Shown: in pieces, positions 1-6,593 of the stretch
Layout of the letters: every line of letters starts with the position of its first letter
Numbering within the stretch: position 1 is the first letter of the stretch
Source: an uncultured Verrucomicrobiota bacterium
Lineage (GTDB): Bacteria; Verrucomicrobiota; Verrucomicrobiia; Limisphaerales; UBA9464
Assembly (NCBI GenBank): GCA_903930165.1
Contig: CAIYXO010000320.1
Span: 1-7,413 of the forward strand
DNA length: 7,413 nucleotides
Direction: 5' to 3'
The notes under the pieces: model-generated
The model's input: only the letters and a program-made list of their open reading frames with translations
Databases searched by the model: none
What the model was told of the DNA's origin: nothing
Made by a program: the position numbers and the translations under genes

Positions 1-97
1 AGTTGCGGAATCCAGCCTGAATTGGCCTTGACCGGAAAGTGTCGGGCTCTGCAGCGTCGTTTCAGCGTCGGTAGGAGAAGCCCACTCCACACCGGCC

Positions 98-115
98 CGA
101 TCCATCCCTGGATCG
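98..115 (+). promoter_or_regulatory. Hairpin abutting the prepilin start codon
   Basis: A perfect 7-bp inverted repeat, CGATCCA (98-104) and TGGATCG (109-115) with a 4-base loop TCCC, ends five bases before the ATG at 121. In RNA it would fold immediately upstream of the start codon, where a ribosome-binding site is usually found, and no Shine-Dalgarno sequence is visible in that position. It could affect translation initiation of the prepilin gene, or be chance in GC-rich DNA. The structure is seen; the role is inference. Confidence 0.35.
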
Positions 116-120
116 ACGGC

Positions 121-975
<855 letters not shown>

Positions 976-1012
976 TACCCAATCGATGGGGCCGGCTTCG
1001 GCCGGTGGACAA

Positions 1013-1047
1013 GGGGCCGGGTTCGTCGATCGACGGCCCGGTCCTTT
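1013..1047 (+). terminator. GC-rich terminator-like hairpin after the first prepilin gene
   Basis: Arms 1013-1021 (GGGGCCGGG) and 1037-1045 (CCCGGTCCT) pair over nine positions with two G-U wobbles, and an inner CGTC/GACG stem (1024-1027 with 1032-1035) extends it. A short run TTT (1045-1047), partly within the 3' arm, follows, which is weak for an intrinsic terminator. Its place 38 bases after the prepilin stop and before the tig promoter candidate fits transcription ending there. Confidence 0.45.
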
Positions 1048-1113
1048 CCGTTGTGGGGAGCGGCCACATTGTCGGGACGGTCGCGGCCAAATGGCCGGTT
1101 CCAGAACGAGCGC

Positions 1114-1143
1114 TTGACCGTCGGCGGCCGCGATTCCTAGTGT
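1114..1143 (+). promoter_or_regulatory. Candidate sigma70-type promoter for tig
   Basis: TTGACC (1114-1119) matches the -35 consensus at five of six bases, and TAGTGT (1138-1143) fits the TANNNT form of a -10 box, with an 18-base spacer. Transcription would start near 1150 and give a leader of roughly 54 bases before the tig ATG. It lies downstream of the terminator-like hairpin, so tig would be transcribed on its own. Found by eye. Confidence 0.45.
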
Positions 1144-1203
1144 CCCGGCTCTTTGTCTGGTCGTTCCCAACCGGGATGACCCGTCGCATCACTGTCGAAA
1201 GTC

Positions 1204-2526
1204 ATGAACGTTTCCGCCGAGAATCTGGGTCCTTGCAAGAAGCTCCTCCGTGTCGAGGTGCCGGTCGAGGGGGTCAATGCCGCCTTCGACTCCATCACTG
1301 CCGACTTCCAAAAGCAGGCCCAGATCCCGGGCTTCCGGCCCGGAAAGGCGCCCAAGCACCTGGTGGTGAAGGCGTATGAAGGCCGGATCGACGAGGAGGT
1401 CCGCAAGAAGCTCTTCAACGAGTCCTACCAGAAGGCGACCCAGCAGGAGAAGCTGCGGGTGGTGACGACCCTGAATGTCGAGGAGTTGACCTTCGGCCGC
1501 GGGATGCCCTTCGCCTACACGGCGACCCTGGAGCACACGCCGGAATTCGACCTGCCGACCTACAAGGGCCTCAAGGCGCAGCGTCCGGCCACCCAGCCGA
1601 CCGAGGCCGACGCCGAGCGGGCGATGTCCATCCTCCGTGAGCAGCAGGTGAAGTACAACGACGTGCTCCGCGCGATCGTGGCGGACGACATCGCCGTGGT
1701 GAACTACAAGGGCACCCTCGACGGCAAGCCCATCACGGAAACGGCGCCGACCGCCAAGGGCCTCAGCGAGAAGCAGAACTTCTGGGTGCAGATCAAGAAC
1801 GAGTCGTTCATCCCGGGATTCACCACCCCGCTGGTCGGCGCCAGCGCCGGCGACCGCCGCACGGTGACGCTCACCCTGCCGGCCGACTTCGTCATCTCCG
1901 ATCTGTCCGGCAAGGAAGTGGTCTACGAGATCGAGGTCGTGGGCGTGAAGGAGAAGGTCCTGCCCGAGGCCAACGACGAGTTCGCCAAGGGTTTCGGCGC
2001 CGAGAACCTCGAGAAGCTCCAGGAAGGCATCCGCCAGGACCTGAAGAACGAGCTCGAGTTCCGTGCCCGCCGTGCGGTCCGTGACCAGCTGCTGAAGTCG
2101 CTGCTCGACCAGGTCACCGTCGAGCTGCCGGAGTCCGTGGTCGCCAACGAGACCCGCAACGTGGTGTACAGCATCGTCAACGAGAACCAGCAGCGGGGCG
2201 TGTCCAAGGAGGTCATCGAGGCCCGCAAGGACGAGATCTTCGCGACCGCCGCGACCAGCGCGAAGGATCGGGTCAAGGCCGCCTTCATCCTCAACCGCAT
2301 CGCGGAGCAGGAGAACATCAAGGCGGAGCAGAAGGAGATGACCCAGCGGATCATCGCGCTTGCCCAGCAGAACAAGACCACTCCCGACAAGTTCGTGAAG
2401 GTCCTCCAGGAGCGCAACGCGTTCCCCGAGATCGCCCAGGAGATCGTCACCTCCAAGGTGCTCGACTTCATCGAACTGAACGCCCAGGTCGAGGAAGCAG
2501 CCCTCGCTCCCGCTCCGGCGGCCTGA
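1204..2526 (+). CDS. tig: Trigger factor, ribosome-associated chaperone and prolyl isomerase
   Basis: Cytosolic chaperone that binds the ribosome at the exit tunnel through protein uL23 and shields nascent chains. The 440 residues have the three trigger-factor parts in order: N-terminal ribosome-binding domain (about 1-125) with the signature loop GFRPGKAP at 43-50; FKBP-like peptidyl-prolyl isomerase domain (about 155-248), including VNYKGTLDG and FIPGFTTPLVG; and the helical C-terminal arm domain (about 250-425), beginning near LPEANDEFAKGFG. Length is close to E. coli trigger factor (432). The C-terminus ends in an Ala/Pro-rich tail. The ATG at 1204 gives the expected N-terminus; only a weak GAAAG lies before it. 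In many bacteria tig is followed by clpP and clpX; here it is followed by a strong terminator and a gene on the other strand, so it appears monocistronic. Confidence 0.97.
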   Translation: MNVSAENLGPCKKLLRVEVPVEGVNAAFDSITADFQKQAQIPGFRPGKAPKHLVVKAYEGRIDEEVRKKLFNESYQKATQQEKLRVVTTLNVEELTFGRGMPFAYTATLEHTPEFDLPTYKGLKAQRPATQPTEADAERAMSILREQQVKYNDVLRAIVADDIAVVNYKGTLDGKPITETAPTAKGLSEKQNFWVQIKNESFIPGFTTPLVGASAGDRRTVTLTLPADFVISDLSGKEVVYEIEVVGVKEKVLPEANDEFAKGFGAENLEKLQEGIRQDLKNELEFRARRAVRDQLLKSLLDQVTVELPESVVANETRNVVYSIVNENQQRGVSKEVIEARKDEIFATAATSAKDRVKAAFILNRIAEQENIKAEQKEMTQRIIALAQQNKTTPDKFVKVLQERNAFPEIAQEIVTSKVLDFIELNAQVEEAALAPAPAA

Positions 2527-2531
2527 TCGGT

Positions 2532-2551
2532 TTCCGGGCAGGTTCCCGGAA
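2532..2551 (+). other. Small hairpin just after tig
   Basis: A perfect 7-bp inverted repeat, TTCCGGG (2532-2538) and CCCGGAA (2545-2551) with a 6-base loop, lies six bases past the tig stop and 12 bases before the larger terminator. It has no T-tract and is not a terminator alone; it may protect the 3' end of the mRNA or be incidental. Confidence 0.35.
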
Positions 2552-2563
2552 CTTCTCCCGCAT

Positions 2564-2600
2564 GACGGCGGTTTCCACCCGGGAACCGCCGTCCTGTTTT
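2564..2600 (+). terminator. Intrinsic terminator of tig
   Basis: Arms 2564-2576 and 2581-2593 form a 13-bp stem (GACGGCGGTTTCC with GGGAACCGCCGTC, one T-G wobble) closed by the 4-base loop ACCC and followed by CTGTTTT (2594-2600). This is a textbook Rho-independent terminator for tig, 38 bases past its stop. The minus-strand hydrolase gene converges on it from 2636; read in that direction the stem is preceded by AAAA but not followed by a T-run, so its effect there is less certain. Confidence 0.85.
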
Positions 2601-2635
2601 CCCGGGGTGTGCTCCCAGGCCCTCGGGGATCACCT

Positions 2636-3727
2636 TCAGCCGCACGGCGGAATGTCCGCCGGCGCCAGACCCAGGTCCTCGTACAGGGCCCGGTTCACCT
2701 GGGTTTGGCGTCGCTGATGGGCGGCTTCGCCGGGCATTCCGTTGCAGAACCACGCCACCGCAAGGTGGTGGGCCGGATCGGCGAAGCCGCATCCGGTCTG
2801 GGCTCCGCTGTGACCAAAGGCGTCCGGGCACGCATGCGGTCCATATCCGTAGGGCATGTCGGGCGTGTTGAGGAGGAACCCGCGTCCCATGTCGACGACC
2901 GCCTGGAAGGTCCTGTCGCGGACGCCGGTCCGATGACGCGCGACGGCTTCGCGGAGCGTTTCCGGACGAAGCCAGCGCTCGGGTGGGGCCAGCATCGCGG
3001 CGTAGAGGCGTGCGAGGTCGCGGGCCGGTCCATGAAACCCGGAACCCGGCCGCTCACGATGGAGCAACGCAGGTGCGTTGAGATCCGGAGCCGGAACCGG
3101 CCTTCCGGACCTGGTGTCGTGGTGCACCGCGCGCCGTTTCCCCGTTCCGGTGTTGTCCGGGACCAGCCAGGCGTCCTGGATCCCGATCGGCTCCAGGATG
3201 CGGCGTCGGAGGAAACCACCGAGCGGCTCCTGTGAGATCCGCCGAATCAATTCGCCGAGCACGAGCCAGCTCGCGAAGCGGTGGTAGCCGGCATCCGTTC
3301 CCGGTCTCCAACCCGGTTCCAGCGGTGTGGCGCAGACGGCGGAAAGGGCGGCTTCCGTCGGAAGCCCCGGATCGATTCGGTCCGCGGCGCGGAACCCGGC
3401 CGTGTGGAGCAGCAGATGGGAGATCGTCACCGTGGACTTCCCGCCCGCGGCGAACTCCGGGATCCAGTCGGCGACCTTGTGATCCGGGTGCGCTTTCCCC
3501 TCCTCGAACAACGCGGCCAAGGCGAGGGCGGTGACCGGCTTGCCGGCGGAGAGCCACGGCATGGCCACCGAGGAGTCCATCGGGGATTCCGCCGCGGGAT
3601 CACTGAATCCGAGCGAGAGCTCGGCCACAGGTCGGCCATGTCGGAAGACCGCCAACTGCGCCCCGGGGTGGAGGCCTTCACGGATTCCCGACTCGAGGAC
3701 CCGGCGGGTCCGTGCCAGCGGAATCAC
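2636..3727 (-). CDS. Serine hydrolase, class C beta-lactamase / esterase family
   Basis: Predicted 363-residue cytosolic serine hydrolase of the beta-lactamase superfamily (PF00144), more likely an esterase or peptidase than a true beta-lactamase. The nucleophile motif S-x-x-K is SAGK (Ser60, Lys63), followed by the family's TALAxAxLFEEGK helix; HLLLHTAGF follows near 104-112. The Tyr motif is GYHRF (Tyr148) in front of LGELIRRISQEP, resembling EstB-type esterases (YHxxTxGW) rather than the Y-A-N of AmpC. The third motif is HSG (His306) in FGHSGAQTGCGFADP. No signal peptide is visible. The start is GTG at 3727, which shares four bases (GTGA) with the stop of the upstream nucleotidyltransferase; GAGG lies three bases before it. 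The frame stays open further upstream to 3997, but that part overlaps the upstream gene and is low-complexity Arg/Pro. Substrate unknown. Translation is probably coupled to the upstream gene. Confidence 0.9.
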   Translation of the reverse strand: MIPLARTRRVLESGIREGLHPGAQLAVFRHGRPVAELSLGFSDPAAESPMDSSVAMPWLSAGKPVTALALAALFEEGKAHPDHKVADWIPEFAAGGKSTVTISHLLLHTAGFRAADRIDPGLPTEAALSAVCATPLEPGWRPGTDAGYHRFASWLVLGELIRRISQEPLGGFLRRRILEPIGIQDAWLVPDNTGTGKRRAVHHDTRSGRPVPAPDLNAPALLHRERPGSGFHGPARDLARLYAAMLAPPERWLRPETLREAVARHRTGVRDRTFQAVVDMGRGFLLNTPDMPYGYGPHACPDAFGHSGAQTGCGFADPAHHLAVAWFCNGMPGEAAHQRRQTQVNRALYEDLGLAPADIPPCG

Positions 3728-4584
3728 CGGCCTCGTTGGGCGAGCAGTTCCACGATGCCGGAAAGAACCTCGTCGCGGTCGTTGCCGGCGAGGGCGAGGG
3801 CCAGTTGTGCGTTCAGGAAGCCATATTTGGCGCCCATGTCGTGCCGCCGTCCCCGCGTCTCGTAGGCCAGGTACTTCCCTTGCCGCGCGAGCGTGGCGAG
3901 CGCGGTGGAGAGGTGGACCGGATCGGCGGATTCCTTGACGGCTCGGTCGAGCAGGGACATCGCGGCCGGGTCGAGCACGTGCATGCCGAAGAAGCACAGG
4001 TAGTGGGCGGCGCGCAGTCCCGGAATCACCAGGCGTTGCTCGGCGCTGGTCGGAGTGGGCTTTTCGAGGACTTCGGTGATCTCGTACAGGGCCTCACGGC
4101 CGTGGATCCGCCGACCGCCGATCGCTCCGAAGTAGGGAAGCTTGCTCTCGTGGGTCGCCTGGACGGCCGACACCGCGGAGCCTTCCGCCGCGGCGACCTC
4201 GACCAGTTGCCGCGCGCAGCACTTCTCCGTGGCGCTGATGTAGACATGGTCCCCGACCATCAGGAGGAACGGTGCGTCCCCGGTGAAGTCCCGGCCGCAC
4301 CAGACGGCGTGACCATAGCCGCGGGGTTCCTGCTGCTCGATGAAGCGCAGGCGCCGCGCATGGGGCCCGGCTGCGGCGGTGAACGCGGGTTGGTCGCCCG
4401 GATGGACGACCACGCCGATCTCTTCGATTCCTGCCGCCAAGGCCTCCTCCAGGATGACCCCGAGCGCCGACTTCGGTTCGCCCTGACGGTCCACGAGTGT
4501 CTGGAGCGGGAGAGTCCTCTGGTTGCGTCCCGCGGCGGTGATGAGGGCTTTGCGGATTTGCATCAGCGGGTAGGACGCTGACAC
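3724..4584 (-). CDS. GalU-like sugar-phosphate nucleotidyltransferase
   Basis: Predicted 286-residue cytosolic enzyme of the nucleotidyltransferase fold (PF00483), closest by eye to UTP-glucose-1-phosphate uridylyltransferase (sugar-1-P + NTP to NDP-sugar + PPi). Seen: KALITAAG at the N-terminus, the loop GRNQRTLP (19-26) where GalU has GLGTRMLP, GYGHAVWCG (89-97), the probable metal-binding Asp in VGDH (Asp112), the sugar-binding EKP (174-176) and HDMGAKYGFLNA (248-259) corresponding to GalU's HDCGNKLGY. The segment with TKxxPKEMLP in GalU is shortened and altered, so exact nucleotide and sugar specificity are uncertain; I give no symbol. The GTG start at 4584 has AGGAGG eight bases upstream, which decides it over the ATG at 4563. 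First gene of a two-gene operon; the serine hydrolase starts inside its stop codon. Confidence 0.85.
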   Translation of the reverse strand: MSASYPLMQIRKALITAAGRNQRTLPLQTLVDRQGEPKSALGVILEEALAAGIEEIGVVVHPGDQPAFTAAAGPHARRLRFIEQQEPRGYGHAVWCGRDFTGDAPFLLMVGDHVYISATEKCCARQLVEVAAAEGSAVSAVQATHESKLPYFGAIGGRRIHGREALYEITEVLEKPTPTSAEQRLVIPGLRAAHYLCFFGMHVLDPAAMSLLDRAVKESADPVHLSTALATLARQGKYLAYETRGRRHDMGAKYGFLNAQLALALAGNDRDEVLSGIVELLAQRGR

Positions 4585-4592
4585 AGGGCGAT

Positions 4593-4598
4593 CCTCCT
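4593..4598 (-). promoter_or_regulatory. Ribosome-binding site of the nucleotidyltransferase gene
   Basis: The minus strand reads AGGAGG here, a perfect Shine-Dalgarno core with an 8-base spacer before the GTG at 4584. It is the only strong, correctly spaced Shine-Dalgarno site I see in the window and settles the start in favour of GTG over the downstream ATG. Confidence 0.8.
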
Positions 4599-4627
4599 GT
4601 CAGGTTCCAACCGGATGGCTCTCCCAC

Positions 4628-4641
4628 GCAAAATCCTTTGC
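4628..4641. promoter_or_regulatory. Short palindrome in the divergent intergenic region
   Basis: GCAAA (4628-4632) and TTTGC (4637-4641) form a perfect inverted repeat around ATCC in the AT-richest part of the 87-base gap between the nucleotidyltransferase (-) and second prepilin (+) genes. It overlaps the candidate -35 box of the prepilin promoter, so it could be an operator. It is short and could be chance. Confidence 0.2.
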
Positions 4642-4664
4642 AGATGTAAACGGAAGGCTAGATT
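4637..4664 (+). promoter_or_regulatory. Candidate promoter of the second prepilin gene
   Basis: TTTGCA (4637-4642, four of six -35 consensus bases) and TAGATT (4659-4664, TANNNT-type -10) are separated by 16 bases. The -10 box ends only seven bases before the ATG at 4672, so the transcript would start at or next to the start codon, predicting a leaderless mRNA. The box spacing is the same type as before the two following genes. Confidence 0.4.
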
Positions 4665-4671
4665 GACGACC

Positions 4672-5517
4672 ATGAGACCCGGTTCGAGATCCGAGGGTGG
4701 GAAGGGGTTCACCTTGATCGAGTTGCTGGTGGTCATTGCGATCATCAGCATCCTGGCGAGCATGCTGTTGCCATCGTTGGCGGGTGCGAAGCGGCGGGCG
4801 CGGGTGACGGAGTGCATCAACAACCTTCGGCAGATGGGCATCGGCATCGAGCTGTACTCGCAGGATGCAAACGGGCATTTCCCGCCCGCGGCGGTGCAGG
4901 AGCTGGACGCCCAGCGGCAGCAGACAGGTCCCCTTCGCAACGTTCGCCGCGCATTGGGGGGCAACGATCCCAGGCCGGAATTCCTGGATGTGGTTCCGTC
5001 GGCGCGGGTCCGTCCGCTCTACCGCTATGTCCAGGCGCCGAAGGCGTTCCGCTGTGCGGAGGACCGGGGTCAGCCGCTGCTGCCCTGCGAGATCGCACCG
5101 CGCCAGACGCCCTCGAACTACGACACCATCGGCTGCAGCTACTCCTACAACGCCGGCAGCCTCACCACGATCGGGGGAGGAGGATTCCGGCGGGCGGTCG
5201 ACGACCCGGCCCTGGGCCTCAGCGGCAAGGACCAGGGTTGGGTGCCGAATCCGTCCCTGTTCATCCTCGCCCATGAACCGCCGGCCCGGCCCTACTCCTG
5301 CGGCACCGACGTGCGTTGGTATCAGTGGCACTTCTCTCAGGGCGCCACGGAAATCAGCGATCCCAGGGCGGCCTCGGGCCGCTTCGTCTCCCCGGTCCTC
5401 TTCGTGGATGGACACGTTAAGCAGCACGATTTCACCCGGGCGTTGGCCACCGATCCGACCTATCCCTACGAGGAGACACCGGATTGGATGTGGTACAAGG
5501 CAGCGGACGGCCGATGA
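4672..5517 (+). CDS. Type II secretion-like prepilin, divergent H-X9-DG family
   Basis: Predicted 281-residue prepilin. From the ATG at 4672 there is a 12-residue leader (MRPGSRSEGGKG) and then FTLIELLVVIAIISILA, the prepilin peptidase cleavage motif with Glu5 and the hydrophobic helix. The start of the mature region, AGAKRRARVTECINNLRQMG, and a FRCAEDRG segment match the DUF1559-like group. The C-terminal DG is present in VLFVDGH (Asp246), but the residue ten positions before it is Gly, not His, so the H-X9-DG signature is incomplete. The tail TPDWMWYK resembles the family's usual ending. An upstream ATG at 4615 is in frame but would add a Cys/Arg-rich extension and reach into the divergent promoter region. 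A TAGATT box seven bases before 4672 supports that start. It shares the N-terminal segment with the prepilin at 121-975 but differs greatly in the C-terminal domain. Confidence 0.88.
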   Translation: MRPGSRSEGGKGFTLIELLVVIAIISILASMLLPSLAGAKRRARVTECINNLRQMGIGIELYSQDANGHFPPAAVQELDAQRQQTGPLRNVRRALGGNDPRPEFLDVVPSARVRPLYRYVQAPKAFRCAEDRGQPLLPCEIAPRQTPSNYDTIGCSYSYNAGSLTTIGGGGFRRAVDDPALGLSGKDQGWVPNPSLFILAHEPPARPYSCGTDVRWYQWHFSQGATEISDPRAASGRFVSPVLFVDGHVKQHDFTRALATDPTYPYEETPDWMWYKAADGR

Positions 5518-5542
5518 CGTGACCCGATGAATGCGGTAGGCT
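5514..5542 (+). promoter_or_regulatory. Candidate promoter of the cysteine-rich membrane protein gene
   Basis: ATGACG (5514-5519, matching TTGACA at four positions) and TAGGCT (5537-5542) have a 17-base spacer. The -35 box overlaps the stop codon of the preceding prepilin gene, and the -10 box ends eight bases before the ATG at 5551. This predicts a nearly leaderless transcript and favours the ATG at 5551 over that at 5527. Confidence 0.4.
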
Positions 5543-5550
5543 CCAAACCG

Positions 5551-6138
5551 ATGAGCGAGACGTCGAAACCGTCGGCCGAGGTGCGCCTGCGCGTCGAGGA
5601 GCTGACGGGATTCCATGCCGGACTGGTCCACGCCGTCGTCGGCTGCGGACTGGGCGGTCCGGAACTGACGGAGTTCTTCGGTGGGAAGGTCCGGGCCACC
5701 TGCGTCGGCTGTGGGCTGGCGGTGAGCGGCGAGGAGTTGGGAAGGCTCTCCCTTGCGCCTGGGACGGGAGGCGAACCGGATCCCCAGGCCGACCGCCTCC
5801 GGCTGGGCTACTGCGGCCGGCCGACCTGCCAGTCCCGATTCTACCAGGTGGTGGTGGATTCGGTGCCCAAGGTCGAAGCGGCCCAGGTCGTGCCCCGCGC
5901 CCTGGAGCTCTGGAAGAATCCGCCGCCGGAACCGGAGTCCCCGCACGTCCCAAAGGCACCTGTTCCCTGGTGGAAGCAGCGCCGGAACCAGTATGCGCTG
6001 GGAGCTTTGGCTTTGGTGTTGGTCGTGTGGTGGAAGCTGGGTCCGACGGAAGGTCCGCTGGCGATCCGCAAGGAGCCCACCAAGTACCAGGCGGCGCCGG
6101 ATGCCTACCGCGGCGGTTCCGGCGAGGCGCTGCAGTAG
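5551..6138 (+). CDS. Unrecognised single-span membrane protein with zinc-ribbon-like cysteines
   Basis: I do not recognise a family. The 195-residue protein has a cytoplasmic-type N-terminal region with four cysteines in two pairs: CVGCG (Cys51, Cys54) and YCGRPTCQSRFY (Cys88, Cys93), i.e. CX2C-X33-CX4C, compatible with one zinc site. A lone Cys32 lies before them. After a proline-rich linker (about 122-139) comes a basic stretch WWKQRRNQ and one hydrophobic segment of about 15-18 residues (YALGALALVLVVWW), then a polar 35-residue tail. The positive charges before the segment suggest an inside N-terminus. The start is uncertain: ATG 5527 gives 203 residues, but the TAGGCT box before 5551 favours the shorter form. 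A short gap of 33 bases separates it from the prepilin gene. No function can be assigned. Confidence 0.7.
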   Translation: MSETSKPSAEVRLRVEELTGFHAGLVHAVVGCGLGGPELTEFFGGKVRATCVGCGLAVSGEELGRLSLAPGTGGEPDPQADRLRLGYCGRPTCQSRFYQVVVDSVPKVEAAQVVPRALELWKNPPPEPESPHVPKAPVPWWKQRRNQYALGALALVLVVWWKLGPTEGPLAIRKEPTKYQAAPDAYRGGSGEALQ

Positions 6139-6167
6139 GAGGGGATCGCTTCCTGTCGCGGCCGCGC

Positions 6168-6197
6168 TGGTCCCGGATGGCCCGATCCCCGTAGCCT
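6168..6197 (+). promoter_or_regulatory. Candidate promoter of the DUF486 gene
   Basis: TAGCCT (6192-6197) lies six bases before the ATG at 6204, the exact distance expected if the transcript begins at the A of the start codon. The best upstream -35 candidate, TGGTCC (6168-6173, 18-base spacer), is poor at three of six matches. No Shine-Dalgarno site lies near the ATG. Confidence 0.3.
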
Positions 6198-6203
6198 CGT
6201 TCC

Positions 6204-6563
6204 ATGACGGTGACGTCCTCGTGGTGGCTTCCGATCCTCCTCCTTTGTGCCAGCAACGTCTTCATGACCTTCGCCTGGTACGGGCACCTCAAGCACAAGG
6301 GGGTGCCCCTGTGGCAGGCAATCCTCGCCAGCTGGGGCATCGCCTTCCTCGAGTACGTGATCATGGTCCCGGCGAACCGCTGGGGCAGCGAACGCTACAG
6401 CCCCTACCAGCTGAAGATCCTCCAGGAGGTCGTCACCCTGGTGGTCTTCCTGGTGTTCGCCTTCGCCTACTTCGGGGTGAAGCCGCAGTGGAACCACATC
6501 GCTGCGTTCCTCTGCATCTTCGCTGCGGTTGGATTCACCTTCCTTCCCGCGGCCGGGAACTGA
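6204..6563 (+). CDS. Small four-helix membrane protein, DUF486 / DMT family
   Basis: Predicted 119-residue inner-membrane protein of the DUF486 family (PF04342), which is placed near the drug/metabolite transporter superfamily; no substrate is established that I know of. Four hydrophobic segments are visible at about 7-27, 35-55, 72-92 and 97-115. Conserved family stretches are clear: LLLCASNVFMTFAWYGHLK (12-30), PLWQAILASWGIAFLEY (35-51), VPANR (55-59), QLKILQEVVTLVVF (69-82) and WNHIAAF (96-102). Length is normal for the family, so the gene looks intact. Such four-helix proteins usually act as dimers, as in small multidrug resistance proteins, but that is analogy. The ATG at 6204 matches the family's N-terminus; the gene converges with the cyclophilin gene, with only 15 bases between the two stops. 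Confidence 0.92.
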   Translation: MTVTSSWWLPILLLCASNVFMTFAWYGHLKHKGVPLWQAILASWGIAFLEYVIMVPANRWGSERYSPYQLKILQEVVTLVVFLVFAFAYFGVKPQWNHIAAFLCIFAAVGFTFLPAAGN

Positions 6564-6564
6564 G

Positions 6565-6593
6565 CCCCGGTCGGGTGTTCACAGCGGCCGGGG
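6565..6593. terminator. Hairpin between the convergent DUF486 and cyclophilin genes
   Basis: Arms 6565-6573 (CCCCGGTCG) and 6585-6593 (CGGCCGGGG) form a 9-bp stem with one wobble and an 11-base loop that contains the cyclophilin stop codon (6579-6581). It begins two bases after the DUF486 stop. The position suits a bidirectional 3'-end structure, but neither side has a T-tract. A second hairpin, TTCCCG/CGGGAA (6544-6559, 4-base loop), lies just before the DUF486 stop. Confidence 0.35.

Noticed and set aside
22..120. Extension of the first prepilin back to a TTG codon
   Set aside because: It would give a 57-residue leader, far longer than usual prepilin leaders; ATG 121 or 133 gives 20-24 residues.
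1024..1035. Palindrome CGTCGATCGACG as an operator
   Set aside because: It is better explained as the inner stem of the terminator-like hairpin at 1013-1047.
1923..2831. Minus-strand open frame across the tig 3' end and terminator
   Set aside because: It crosses the strong tig terminator and the end of the hydrolase gene; Ser/Arg-rich translation without motifs; a shadow of tig.
2609..3235. Plus-strand open frame opposite the serine hydrolase
   Set aside because: Antisense to the conserved C-terminal half of the hydrolase, including its HSG motif; no domain signal.
3728..3997. N-terminal extension of the serine hydrolase up to 3997
   Set aside because: The added 90 residues are low-complexity Arg/Pro encoded inside the nucleotidyltransferase gene in another frame; the GTG overlapping the stop gives a normal-length family member.
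4600..5946. Long minus-strand open frame of 448 codons opposite the second prepilin and the cysteine protein
   Set aside because: Composition is Arg/Gly/Pro-rich with no motif, while both opposing genes show clear domain or membrane features.
6137..6142. AGGAGG after the cysteine-protein stop as a ribosome site for the DUF486 gene
   Set aside because: It lies more than 60 bases before the ATG at 6204, and only a five-codon frame (ATG 6177) starts in between, so it has no suitable start codon at normal distance.
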